The notes below the pieces were generated by a model. That model was not told the origin of the DNA, did not search any database, and worked only from the letters and a program-made list of their open reading frames with translations. A DNA stretch of 64,000 nt from Actinocorallia herbida. GTDB lineage: Bacteria > Actinomycetota > Actinomycetes > Streptosporangiales > Streptosporangiaceae. Every line of letters begins with the position of its first letter. Within the stretch, counting starts at the first letter, position 1. The stretch is taken from contig NZ_RJKE01000001.1 in the NCBI RefSeq assembly GCF_003751225.1, positions 6,138,001 to 6,202,000 on the forward strand, given 5' to 3'. The position numbers and the translations under genes are program-made. Shown one piece after another: positions 16,660-24,639 of the stretch.

Positions 16660-17640
16660 TCACGGCGCCATCTCGATGATGATCTTTCCTGCGGCCCGCC
16701 GCTCGGCGACGTCGCGAAGTCCGTCCGCGACCTTCTCCAACGGGTAGACGGCGGCCACGTGCGGGTCGATCCGCCCGTCCACGAGCATGCGCAGCACCTC
16801 GGCCCGGTGCGCCGGCGCCACTTCGGGCATCCGCTCCAGGATGGTGCGGTTCTCCACCCCCGCGATGGTCACGCCCTTCAGCAGGACCAGGTTCAGCGGG
16901 ATGCGCGGGATCTCCCCCGCCGCGAAACCCACGACGACGAAACGGCCGCCCGGGGTGAGCGCCCGCAGAGCGGGTTCTGAATAGGGGCCGCCGACGGGGT
17001 CCACGACGACGGCGGCGCGATCTCCGGTCAGCTCGCGGATCCTGGTCTTGAGGTCCTCGGTCCGGTAGTCCACGCACGCCTCCGCGCCCTTGGCACGGCA
17101 GAGTTCCAGCCGGTCCTCGCCGCCCGCGGCGGCCAGCACACGGGCGCCCATGGCGCGCGCGACGTCCACGGCGGCCAGGCCGACCCCGCCCGCGGCGCCG
17201 AGGACGACGACCCATTCGCCCGGGCTGACGCCGGCCACGGTGCGCAGCGCGTGGTAGGCGGTCGTATAGGTGACTCCGAAGGCCGCGGCCCTGTGCCAGC
17301 CGAGCCCGGCCGGGATCCGGGTCAGGCGCGCGGAGTCGATGACGATCTCCTCGGCGAACGCCCCGTGCGTTACCAAACCGATGACCGCGTCGCCGACGGC
17401 CGGACCCGACCCGTCAGGCGCGGCCGCGGTGACCACTCCGGCGAACTCACAGCCCGGTGTGTAGGGCACCGGGACCGAGACCTGGTATTTGCCGGCCATG
17501 ACGAGCACGTCCGGGAAGTTCACCGCCGCGGCGTGCACCCGCACCCTCGCCTGGGCGGACCCGTTCAGGGGCGCGGGAGCGACGTCTTCGACCACGACCT
17601 CGTCCGGAGAGCCATGGCGGTGTACACGGGCAGACCTCAT
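16660..17640 (-). CDS. NADPH:quinone oxidoreductase family protein (zinc-free MDR)
   Basis: A 326-residue medium-chain reductase of the quinone-oxidoreductase group. GroES-like N-terminus with VNFPDVLVMAGKYQ and TPGCEFAGVV, nucleotide motif VVVLGAAGGVGLAAVDVARA near residue 145, then VDPVGGPYSEPALR. No zinc-ligand cysteines. ATG at 17640 chosen because AAAGGAAGG precedes it; a GTG 15 bases upstream is inside that site. First gene of the four-gene operon reductase, hydratase and two acyl-CoA dehydrogenases, under operator copy E. It may reduce an enoyl or quinone intermediate. Confidence 0.92.
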   Translation of the reverse strand: MRSARVHRHGSPDEVVVEDVAPAPLNGSAQARVRVHAAAVNFPDVLVMAGKYQVSVPVPYTPGCEFAGVVTAAAPDGSGPAVGDAVIGLVTHGAFAEEIVIDSARLTRIPAGLGWHRAAAFGVTYTTAYHALRTVAGVSPGEWVVVLGAAGGVGLAAVDVARAMGARVLAAAGGEDRLELCRAKGAEACVDYRTEDLKTRIRELTGDRAAVVVDPVGGPYSEPALRALTPGGRFVVVGFAAGEIPRIPLNLVLLKGVTIAGVENRTILERMPEVAPAHRAEVLRMLVDGRIDPHVAAVYPLEKVADGLRDVAERRAAGKIIIEMAP

Positions 17641-17681
17641 CGGCCTTCCTTTCACGACGATCGACGATCATGCAATGAGGA

Positions 17682-17711
17682 ACAGATTACACATAAAATG
17701 TATAATTCGTC
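17682..17711. promoter_or_regulatory. Operator copy E (overlapping pair)
   Basis: ACAG-N12-ATGT at 17682-17701 and a second ACAT-N12-TCGT at 17691-17710 are offset by 9 bp, exactly as in copy A. It lies 42 bp upstream of the quinone-oxidoreductase operon start (17640, minus strand). Confidence 0.6.
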
Positions 17712-17853
17712 TAGATGAGATGGCTGCGTGCACCCTTCAGCGCAGCCGAACTCCGGGAAGCTCCACCGATGGGTGAGTTGGAGCACGCCACTCCCACACC
17801 CCTTCCGACCATGCCCGCCGCTGCCCTACTATCGCCGAAGGCGGCAAAAACCA

Positions 17854-17874
17854 ACAGATACCGTCTAAACTGTT
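17854..17874. promoter_or_regulatory. Operator copy F
   Basis: ACAGATACCGTCTAAACTGT spans ACAG-N12-CTGT, the best-formed palindrome of the set. It lies 42 bp before the TetR gene at 17916 and suggests autoregulation. Confidence 0.6.
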
Positions 17875-17915
17875 CAAGACTCGATTGAGCAGCCGGACGT
17901 CGAAGGGACGAGGGC

Positions 17916-18587
17916 ATGCCCACCCCACCGAGCACGACCCCGCGGGGCGACGCCGACACCGTCGTCCGCATCCTGGACGGGGCCATGCGCGTCGCCGCCC
18001 GCAAAGGCATCCGGAAGATGTCCATGAGCGACATCAGCGAGAGTGCCGGCGTCTCCCGCGGCACCGTTTACCGGTACTTCCCCTCGAAGGACCACGTCCT
18101 CGGATCACTCACGAACCACGCGCTCCACCGGTGGGAGCAGCACATGCGCGCCGCCGTGGCGGCGCGACCGCGGGCCGCCGACCGGCTGCGCGTCGTCATG
18201 GACTCGATCGTGGGCTACGGGGAGGCGTGTCCAGAGGCGCTGGAGATCATCCGGCTCGACCAGGACCTGGGGCTGACCTTCCTGCACAGCTGCCTCCCCG
18301 ACACGGTTCGCATCATGGCCGATCTGCTGGAGCCGGTCATCGATGAGGCCGCGGTCGTACGCGCCCGGGTCATCACCGGTCCCGAACTGGCCGAGCTCGT
18401 GTACCGCATCGGACTTGCCGCCTTCCTCGTCCCGGCCACCCGAACCAAACAGCTCCCCCGGCGCGTCGCCGCCGTCTGGGACTTCCTCAACGGCGCCGCG
18501 CTCTCCGTTCATGGTGCGGACGAGGAGACCGGGGAAAGCCAGGCCGAGATCACCCAGTTCACAGGCGGGTCGCGCCGCCTGGCCTGA
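17916..18587 (+). CDS. TetR family regulator, first of a sister pair
   Basis: A 223-residue TetR protein. HTH at about residues 20-65: ILDGAMRVAARKGIRKMSMS, DISESAGVSRGTVYRYFPSK. The ligand domain includes RLRVVMDSIVGYGEACPEAL and ELAELVYRIGLAAFLVPATR. Its HTH is strikingly similar to that of the next gene (MSMSDISESAGVSRG versus FSMSDICEEAGISRG). With operator copy F in front and seven further copies at neighbouring operon starts, it is a leading candidate for the local repressor of the CoA pathway. The inducer would be a pathway CoA-thioester or acid (inference). Confidence 0.92.
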   Translation: MPTPPSTTPRGDADTVVRILDGAMRVAARKGIRKMSMSDISESAGVSRGTVYRYFPSKDHVLGSLTNHALHRWEQHMRAAVAARPRAADRLRVVMDSIVGYGEACPEALEIIRLDQDLGLTFLHSCLPDTVRIMADLLEPVIDEAAVVRARVITGPELAELVYRIGLAAFLVPATRTKQLPRRVAAVWDFLNGAALSVHGADEETGESQAEITQFTGGSRRLA

Positions 18588-18672
18588 ACCTCGCCAGCCG
18601 AGTCCCGCATCATCCGCCGGACCGTACGCTCGCCACGTCCCAGCATTCGGACAGGATCCAAGAGGAGCGACA

Positions 18673-18693
18673 CATAATTGACACAATTCGTCG
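18673..18693. promoter_or_regulatory. Operator-like site G (weaker)
   Basis: ACATAATTGACACAATTCGT has the ACAT-N12-TCGT half of copies A and E (16 of 21 positions shared with copy A). It lies in the 180-bp gap between the two sister TetR genes. Confidence 0.35.
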
Positions 18694-18734
18694 AATCCAT
18701 TGAAATGCTTTGACGCTCATCACAGCAGGAATGC

Positions 18735-18764
18735 ACAGTATCTACAGATAATGATGGTACTGTT
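18735..18764. promoter_or_regulatory. Operator copy H
   Basis: ACAGATAATGATGGTACTGT at 18744-18763 is ACAG-N12-CTGT. A further ACAGT half-site lies 9 bp upstream at 18735. It is immediately before the second sister TetR gene and would overlap its promoter or leader. Confidence 0.55.
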
Positions 18765-18769
18765 GATCA

Positions 18770-19372
18770 GTGACCTCAAGCACCGGGATGTCAGACAAGA
18801 TCATCGAGGGTGCCATGCGCGCCGTCGCCCGTTATGGCGTGCGCAAGTTCTCGATGAGCGACATCTGCGAAGAGGCCGGCATCTCCCGGGGCAGCCTGTA
18901 CCGCTACTTCAAGAGCAAGGAGCAGGTACTCGAAGCCGTCGGCGACCACGTGGAACGCGCCATCCGCGACACGCTGGTCACCGCGGTGGACACGAACCCC
19001 GAACCGGCGGCCCGCCTTGAGGTCGTCCTCCAGGCGATGCTCGACTACCGAACCGAGCACCCTGCGACGATGCAGCTCATCGAGGCCGAGCCGGCGTTCG
19101 CGCTGGAGCTCCTCACCCGGCAGGTCGGGATGCTGCTCAGCCTCGTCACCGATCTCCTCGACCCGGTGCTGCGCGACGCGCCGCCCATCCGCGACGGGTC
19201 CATGACCAAGCGGCAGCTCGCGGAGGTCTTCATCCGGCTGGTGCTGTCGGTCTACTTGATCCCCACCACCGGCTCGGAGGAGACCGCCAAGCGCGTCGCC
19301 GTCATGTGGCAGTCCATGACGGCGGCCTCAGCCCCCGCGGCCAAGCCGGGCCGGAAGCGTGCCGCCGGCTGA
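18770..19372 (+). CDS. TetR family regulator, second of a sister pair
   Basis: A 200-residue TetR protein with HTH DKIIEGAMRAVARYGVRKFS then DICEEAGISRGSLYRYFKSK, and ligand domain LEVVLQAMLDYRTEHPATMQ, VFIRLVLSVYLIPTTG. GTG at 18770 or the ATG six codons later (18788) may be the start; neither has a strong ribosome site. It sits head-to-tail with its sister gene and behind operator copy H. It ends nine bases from the convergent acyl-CoA dehydrogenase gene. The two regulators probably recognise the same operator family with different inducers. Confidence 0.9.
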   Translation: MTSSTGMSDKIIEGAMRAVARYGVRKFSMSDICEEAGISRGSLYRYFKSKEQVLEAVGDHVERAIRDTLVTAVDTNPEPAARLEVVLQAMLDYRTEHPATMQLIEAEPAFALELLTRQVGMLLSLVTDLLDPVLRDAPPIRDGSMTKRQLAEVFIRLVLSVYLIPTTGSEETAKRVAVMWQSMTAASAPAAKPGRKRAAG

Positions 19373-19381
19373 CCGCGCGGT

Positions 19382-20524
19382 TCACAGACCCATCGACTTG
19401 GCGATGATCACCTTCATCACCTCGCTCGACCCCGCGTAGATGCGGGAGACACGTGCGTCGGCGTAGGCGCGGGTGATCGGATACTCCAGCATGTAGCCGT
19501 AGCCGCCGTGCAGTTGCAGGCAGCGGTCGACGACCCGCCCCTGGAGTTCGGTGCAGTAGAGCTTCACCTTCGCCGCATCGTGGCCGGTGAGCCGTCCCTG
19601 TTCGTGGAGCAGGAGCGCGCGGTCGAGCAGGGCCTGCCCCGCCTCCACCTCGGTAGCGCACGCGGCCAGCTCGAACTTGGTGTTCTGGAAAGCCCCCACC
19701 GTGGTGCCGAATGCCTTGCGCTCGCGCACATAATCCAGTGTCGTGCGCAATGCCTGCGCCGCCGCGGCCTGGCTGTTCACCGCGATCGACAACCGCTCCT
19801 GCGCCAGGTTCGCCGTCAGGTACTCAAAGCCGCGGCCCTCCTCTCCGAGCAGGTTCTCGGCAGGCACTCGAACGTCGGTGAAGGACAGTTCCGTCAGGTC
19901 CTGTGCCTTGAGCCCCAGCTTCGGCAGATTGCGGCCCCGGTGGAATCCGGGCGTGTCAGCCTCGATGACCAGGAGGCTGATGCCCTCGCGGGTCCCCTCC
20001 GCGCCCGTCCGCACCGCAGTGATCACCAGGTCGGCGGACGAGCCGTTCGAGATGAAGGTCTTCGCCCCGTTGACGACGTAGTGGTCGCCTTCGCGGACGG
20101 CCCGGGTGGTGAGCGACTTGACGTCCGATCCCGCGCCGGGCTCCGACATCGCCAGCGCCGCGACCGCCTCACCCGACACCAGGCGCGGCATCCACCGCTT
20201 GCGCTGCTCCTCGGTGCAGTAGCGCAGGAAGTACGGCATGCAGATGTCGGTGTGCACCCGCAGCCCGCCCAGCGCCACCCCCGCCGCCTGGCACTCCTCG
20301 GTGAGGATCACGTTGAGCAGGAACGTCTCCGCACCGCTGCCGCCGTACTCCTCCGGGATCTGCAGACCGAGCAGGCCGAGTTCGCCCGCCCGCCGCCAGA
20401 AGTCCCGCGGCGGTGCCCCGGCGGCCTCCCAGGCCGCGTACTCGGGGACGATCTCCTCGCGGTAGAAGCGGGCGACGACCTCCCGGAAGTCCTCGTGCTC
20501 CTCAGCGAAGACCATGCGTTCCAT
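19382..20524 (-). CDS. Acyl-CoA dehydrogenase
   Basis: A 380-residue acyl-CoA dehydrogenase. Motifs: FAEEHEDFREVVARFYREEI, LQIPEEYGGSGAETFLLNV, ALAMSEPGAGSDVKSLTTRA, NGAKTFISNGSSADLVI, LGLKAQDLTELSFTDVRVP, REAFG-like RERKAFGTTVGAFQNTKF and QLHGGYGYMLEYPITRAYAD. The canonical Glu before GT is Ala here (RIYAGSSE), and helix G carries LAQERLSIA, as in long-chain/isovaleryl-type enzymes where that Glu is the base. ATG at 20524 is preferred for its AAAGG site. Third gene of the operon with the amidohydrolase and a small protein. Confidence 0.95.
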   Translation of the reverse strand: MERMVFAEEHEDFREVVARFYREEIVPEYAAWEAAGAPPRDFWRRAGELGLLGLQIPEEYGGSGAETFLLNVILTEECQAAGVALGGLRVHTDICMPYFLRYCTEEQRKRWMPRLVSGEAVAALAMSEPGAGSDVKSLTTRAVREGDHYVVNGAKTFISNGSSADLVITAVRTGAEGTREGISLLVIEADTPGFHRGRNLPKLGLKAQDLTELSFTDVRVPAENLLGEEGRGFEYLTANLAQERLSIAVNSQAAAAQALRTTLDYVRERKAFGTTVGAFQNTKFELAACATEVEAGQALLDRALLLHEQGRLTGHDAAKVKLYCTELQGRVVDRCLQLHGGYGYMLEYPITRAYADARVSRIYAGSSEVMKVIIAKSMGL

Positions 20525-20573
20525 ACCGTCCAGCCTTTCGATCATGACCACCTGTACGGGGTTCCCAGCCTTT

Positions 20574-20783
20574 TCACGCCCCGCCATCCGTGCGGGTGAA
20601 GCGCGCGTCGGCTCTCTTGAGCGCTTCCAGGCGACGGTTGAGGCTTTCCCTCCGCGGACCCGCCGAGGTCTCCAGGAGCCGCTCCGTCTCGCGGATCTCA
20701 TCGACCACCCGGGCGCGGGCCTCCTTGATCGTCAAAAGGTCCGCTTCGTCGGCGAGCGGGTCGTGCTCGGCGTCGCCGGCCAT
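20574..20783 (-). CDS. Small uncharacterised helical protein
   Basis: A 69-residue, highly charged protein: ATG at 20783 two bases after the amidohydrolase stop. The central part LTIKEARARVVDEIRETERLL and RRESLNRRLEALKRADARF is strongly helical and could form a coiled-coil hairpin. No known motif. Its tight position between amidohydrolase and acyl-CoA dehydrogenase genes argues it is real and translated with them. It may be a small stabilising or partner subunit; I do not recognise it. Confidence 0.65.
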   Translation of the reverse strand: MAGDAEHDPLADEADLLTIKEARARVVDEIRETERLLETSAGPRRESLNRRLEALKRADARFTRTDGGA

Positions 20784-20785
20784 GC

Positions 20786-21916
20786 TCAGTTCTCCAGCCG
20801 GAAGACGTGGCGCGCGTTCAACTCGGCGATGGCCTGCGCCTCGGCGTCGGGCACATCCGCCATGGCCTCGGCGAGGATCTTCCTGCTGTTCGGCCACATG
20901 GAGTCGGAGTGCGGGAAGTCCGCCTCCCACATGATCCGGTCGATGCCGATCGAGTGGCGCAGGTCCACGCCGACGCCGTCGACGATGAAGCAGCCCCAGA
21001 TGTTGCGCCGGAACAACTCGGAGGGACGGACCTCCTGGTTGATGTCCTGCCAGAAGCGCTGGCGCTCCCACGTGTGGTCGGCGCGCTCCAGGAGGTAGGG
21101 CATCCAGCCGATACCGCCCTCGGCCAGGGAGACGCGCAGCTTCGGGTGCCGGTGGAAGACCGGGGAGAAGCACAGGTCGACCAGGGCCTTCATCGAGTTG
21201 AGGCCCATCAGCGAGATGAACGTCGCCTCGGGGGCATCAGGGGCGGTGAACGGGCGGGTTCCGGACGTCCCGAAGTGCAGGGACAAGGGCACGTCGACCT
21301 CTTCGACCGCGCTGAACAGCGGGTCCCAGTGGTCGGTGTGGAAAGACGGGAGCCCAAGAGGCGCGGGGCTCTCGATGAAGCTGACGCCCTTGGCGCCCAG
21401 TCCGACGGTCCGGCGCAACTCCGCGACGCTCGCCTCGACGTCCCAGACCGGCAGGATCACCTGCGGGATCAGCCGGTCGCGGTCGACGGCGCTCCACTCG
21501 TCGAGGATGAAGTCGTTGTACGCCTGGACGCAGCGCAGCGCGAGGCCCTTGTCCTCGCCCTCCAGGAACAGCGTGCCGGCGAACCTCGGGAAGGAGGGGA
21601 AGCACAGCGCGGCGTAAACGCCGTCCACATCCATGTCCTTGAGGCGCTCGGCGGGGTCGTAGCAGCCGGGCATCATCTGGTCGTAGCGGACCGGATCCCA
21701 GCCCCACTCCCGCGGATCCTTGCCCGCCACCGCGTTGAGCCCGATAGCCGGGTAGATGCGGCCCTCGTACGTCCAGACCTGGTGGCCCTTCTCGTTCTCG
21801 ATGATCCGGGGCCCGGCCTCGCGGTCCTTGGCCGACAGCCGGTCCTCCCACACCCGCGGGTGCTCGATCAGGTGGTCATCAACCGAGATCAGCTTCATGT
21901 GGTCCTGAAGAGGCAT
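20786..21916 (-). CDS. Amidohydrolase family protein (amidohydrolase-2 type)
   Basis: A 376-residue TIM-barrel amidohydrolase of the group that includes ACMSD and gamma-resorcylate-type decarboxylases. MKLISVDDHLIEHPRVWEDR carries the first metal-binding strand (DDHxxE in place of HxH), then VYAALCFPSFPRFAGTLFLE, PLSLHFGTSG (metal His), SLAEGGIGWMPYLLERADH and IMWEADFPHSDSMWPNS (metal Asp). These proteins decarboxylate or hydrolyse ring acids, often with Zn or Mn. First gene of the three-gene operon behind operator copy I. Start at ATG 21916; an internal ATG at 21898 is possible. Confidence 0.9.
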   Translation of the reverse strand: MPLQDHMKLISVDDHLIEHPRVWEDRLSAKDREAGPRIIENEKGHQVWTYEGRIYPAIGLNAVAGKDPREWGWDPVRYDQMMPGCYDPAERLKDMDVDGVYAALCFPSFPRFAGTLFLEGEDKGLALRCVQAYNDFILDEWSAVDRDRLIPQVILPVWDVEASVAELRRTVGLGAKGVSFIESPAPLGLPSFHTDHWDPLFSAVEEVDVPLSLHFGTSGTRPFTAPDAPEATFISLMGLNSMKALVDLCFSPVFHRHPKLRVSLAEGGIGWMPYLLERADHTWERQRFWQDINQEVRPSELFRRNIWGCFIVDGVGVDLRHSIGIDRIMWEADFPHSDSMWPNSRKILAEAMADVPDAEAQAIAELNARHVFRLEN

Positions 21917-21938
21917 CCCACTCTCCCGTCGCAGTTAA

Positions 21939-21959
21939 ACAGATTTAACAGTTTTTGTA
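21939..21959. promoter_or_regulatory. Operator copy I
   Basis: ACAGATTTAACAGTTTTTGT spans ACAG-N12-TTGT and lies 23 bp upstream of the amidohydrolase operon start (21916, minus strand). The surrounding 40 bp are markedly AT-rich. Confidence 0.55.
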
Positions 21960-22083
21960 CTATAGATATCGCTTAAGGGACGCGTCAAGACGCGCCCGTC
22001 TACCCAGGGAGAACACGTTGGCGCAGCCAGGCAGCACCCCCGTTTCCGGACAGCCCCATGCGGGGCCGCTGAGGGCCAAACCC

Positions 22084-22127
22084 GAGCCGGGCTCCGCCTG
22101 ACCGACCAGCGCGGGGCCCGGAGGCTC
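22084..22127. terminator. Possible terminator after the truncated VOC gene
   Basis: GAGCCGGGCTCCGC (22084-22097) can pair imperfectly with GCGGGGCCCGGAGGCTC (22111-22127), just past the stop of the minus-strand VOC fragment. The rest of the gap down to 21960 shows nothing else. Confidence 0.3.
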
Positions 22128-22129
22128 CG

Positions 22130-22730
22130 TCAGCCGACGCTGGCCGTCGCGGGCTCCCACGCAGTGAACTCGATCAGGGTTCCGTCGAGGTCGCGCGGAT
22201 CCACCCGGAGGCGGCGGCCTTCGGCGACCGTGCCGTCCGGCACCCAGGAGAAGCCGGTCCCGCGGGCCTTGAGGTCCTCGCTCTTGGCCTCCAGGCCGTT
22301 GACCGCGATCTGGATGGAGTAGGGGCCGGGACCCCAGGTGTACAGATACCGGCCGGCGTCGCAGTTCCAGCGGGTCGGCTGGATGAGGTCGACGGTGGCG
22401 CTGTGCCCGAGAGCGAAGCCGAGCCGGGCCCGCCGGACGCCCTCCTCCGGAAGGAACTCCACCGAGCCCACCGGCTCCCAGTCCAGGTTGGTGGACAGCA
22501 GGCGGAGGGTGGCATCGAGGTCGCGGACGAGCACCGACCGGGAGACGATGCGGATCATCTCGCCCGGCGCGGGGTCCTTCGGCTCGGGGAACGGGGTGGA
22601 GAAGGTCTCCTCCGGCATCCGCAGCGGGACACCGGAATGAAATTCCAGGCAGAGGCCGCCGTCCACCGTCGGCCGGTACCGCGGGTCCTCCGGGGTCAGG
22701 CCCACCCACATCCGCTCGAACCACAGCACC
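22130..22730 (-). pseudogene. VOC-family protein, 5'-truncated by an IS
   Basis: About 200 residues of a two-domain vicinal-oxygen-chelate protein; only the end of the first and the whole second unit remain: EMIRIVSRSVLVRDLDATLR, FALGHSATVDLIQPTRWNCD, GPYSIQIAVNGLEAKSEDLK and RVDPRDLDGTLIEFTAWEP. The open frame enters from the terminal repeat of the IS256-family element at 22731, so the start codon and N-terminal unit are gone. No matching 5' part is found on the other side of the IS at 25319, which points to deletion or recombination rather than simple insertion. It probably belonged to the amidohydrolase/CoA pathway. Confidence 0.75.
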
Positions 22731-23446
22731 GGGTCTGTTTAGCGAATGGTGGGACAGGTTGTTGTTGCTGTTCAGTGATGGTTGCGGGTGAGGCGGCCGT
22801 CGAAGGCGAGGTCGAAGGCGCCCAGGGCGGCTTTCCAGCGGCGTCCCCAGCGGGCCTGGCCGGTGCCGGTCGGGTCCAGGCTCATCAGCGCCAGATAGAC
22901 GCATTTCAGGGCGGACTGCTCGTTGGGGAAATGGCCTCGGGCGCGGACGGCCCGGCGGATACGGGCGTTGACCGATTCGATGGCGTTCGTCGAGCAGATG
23001 ACTTTTCGGATCTCGATGTCGAAGGCGAGGAAAGGTACGAATTCGGGCCAGGCGTTGTCCCACAATCGGACGATTGCCGGGTAGCGGCCGCCCCAGGTGT
23101 CGGCGACTTCGCACCAGCGCTCGAGGGCGGCGGCCTCGGTCGGGGCGGTGTAGACGGGTTTGAGTGCTTCGGCGAGCCTGGGCCAGTGCTGGCGAGGCAC
23201 GTAGCGGAACGTGTGCCGCAGCAGGTGGACGATGCACGTCTGCACGACGGTCTGCGGCCAGGTGCCGTTGATCGCCTCCGGCAGGCCCTTGAGCCCGTCG
23301 CAGACGGCCATGAGCACGTCTTTCACGCCGCGGTTCTTGAGTTCGGTCAGGACGTGCGCCCAGAATTTGGCGCCTTCTCCTCCGTCGCCGGCCCAGATGC
23401 CGAGAATGTCCCGGAACCCGTCGGCGGTGACACCGATGACGAGGTA

Positions 23447-24639
23447 GTGGCTCGTCCCTGAACGTTCCTGGGCTATTTGATCTCTGCGGGTGGGCGCGGG
23501 AGCCTTGTCCCAGGCCTGTTCTGGGAGGTGGTCGTGGCGCGTAAGCCCGAGGTGTTCGTGCGTGCGTTGTCGATGGAGGAGGGCCGGAGGCTTCAGCGGA
23601 TCACCCGGTCGGCGAAGGACCCGGTGAAGCTGCGGCGGGCGATCGTGGTCCTGATGTCCGCCCAAGGCCAATCGGCGGCTGCGATCCGGTCGTTGATGCA
23701 GGTGAGCGACGACTATGTCCGCTCGGTGGTGCATGCGTTCAACGAGCGGGGGTTCGACGCGCTGGACCCAAAATGGAGCGGGGGCCGTCCGAGACGGATC
23801 GGTGAGTGGGTGCGTGAGCGCATCTGCCTGATCGCCCGGACGACCCCCTCCGAGTGGGGCATCACCGCGTTCTCCACGTGGAGCCTGGCCAAGCTCGCCG
23901 CCCACCTGGAGAACATCGGGCTGGTCACGTCGCTCAGCGTTGAGCACCTGCGGCGGATCCTGAAGGCCGGCGGGGTGTCGTGGCAGACCACCACGACCTG
24001 GAAGAGCAGCAACGATCCGGATTTCATCGCCAAGATGCATGCCGTTCTGGCCCTCTACGACACCCCGCCGCAGGGCGGGCGGGTGATCTGCGTGGACGAG
24101 TTCGGGCCCCTCAACCTGATGCCGCGCAAGGGCAAGACCTGGCGGCCCGCCGGGCATCCGGCCCGGCTGCGTGCCACGTTCAACCGCAACGACGGGGTCC
24201 GGCACATGCTCGGCGCACTCGACCTGGCCACCGGCAGGATCTACTACCGGATCCGGCACCGGAAGCGATGGCGGGAGTTCCTGTCCTTCCTCAAGTCCTT
24301 GCGCGCACGATGGCCCGGCCAGCGCCTGCACGTGATCTGCGACAACTACTCGCCCCACAAACACCCCGAGGTCAGGACATGGGCGACCGCCAACGACGTC
24401 GAGCTGGTTTTCCTGCCGACCTACGGCTCCTGGCTGAACTGGATCGAATCCGAGTTCGCCGCCCTGCGCTACTTCGCCCTCAACGGCACCGACCACCGCA
24501 GCCACGAAGAGCAGAACACCGCGATCGCCGCCTACATCCGCTGGCACAACCAGCACGCACGCCCCAAGACCAGCTTCGCCGCCAGCTCCCCGATCCGCTC
24601 CTGGACCAGTTACCCCAGCAAGGTTGCGTGACGCGCCAG
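23447..24639 (+). mobile_element. IS630-family element inserted in the IS256 transposase gene
   Basis: A 1193-bp element flanked by a duplicated TA (23445-23446 and 24640-24641), the known IS630/Tc1 target rule. Its ends GTGGCTCGTCCCTGAAC and CTGGCGCGTCACGCAAC (inward) match at 12 of 17 positions. Removing it with one TA restores the IS256 reading frame. Confidence 0.88.
23534..24631 (+). CDS. IS630-family transposase
   Basis: A 365-residue DDE transposase with intact frame. N-terminal HTH: LRRAIVVLMSAQGQSAAAIR, then WGITAFSTWSLAKLAAHLE. Catalytic triad: D in VICVDEFGPLNLMPRKG, D in LHVICDNYSPHKHPEVR, E in TYGSWLNWIESEFAALR. The GTG at 23534 follows GGAGG by five bases. Element looks complete and may still be mobile. 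Confidence 0.92.
   Translation: MARKPEVFVRALSMEEGRRLQRITRSAKDPVKLRRAIVVLMSAQGQSAAAIRSLMQVSDDYVRSVVHAFNERGFDALDPKWSGGRPRRIGEWVRERICLIARTTPSEWGITAFSTWSLAKLAAHLENIGLVTSLSVEHLRRILKAGGVSWQTTTTWKSSNDPDFIAKMHAVLALYDTPPQGGRVICVDEFGPLNLMPRKGKTWRPAGHPARLRATFNRNDGVRHMLGALDLATGRIYYRIRHRKRWREFLSFLKSLRARWPGQRLHVICDNYSPHKHPEVRTWATANDVELVFLPTYGSWLNWIESEFAALRYFALNGTDHRSHEEQNTAIAAYIRWHNQHARPKTSFAASSPIRSWTSYPSKVA

Noticed and set aside
22772-24556. A 594-residue minus-strand frame joining an unknown N-terminus to an IS256 transposase C-terminus
   Set aside because: The N-terminal part is antisense to the inserted IS630 transposase; only the part below 23446 is transposase.
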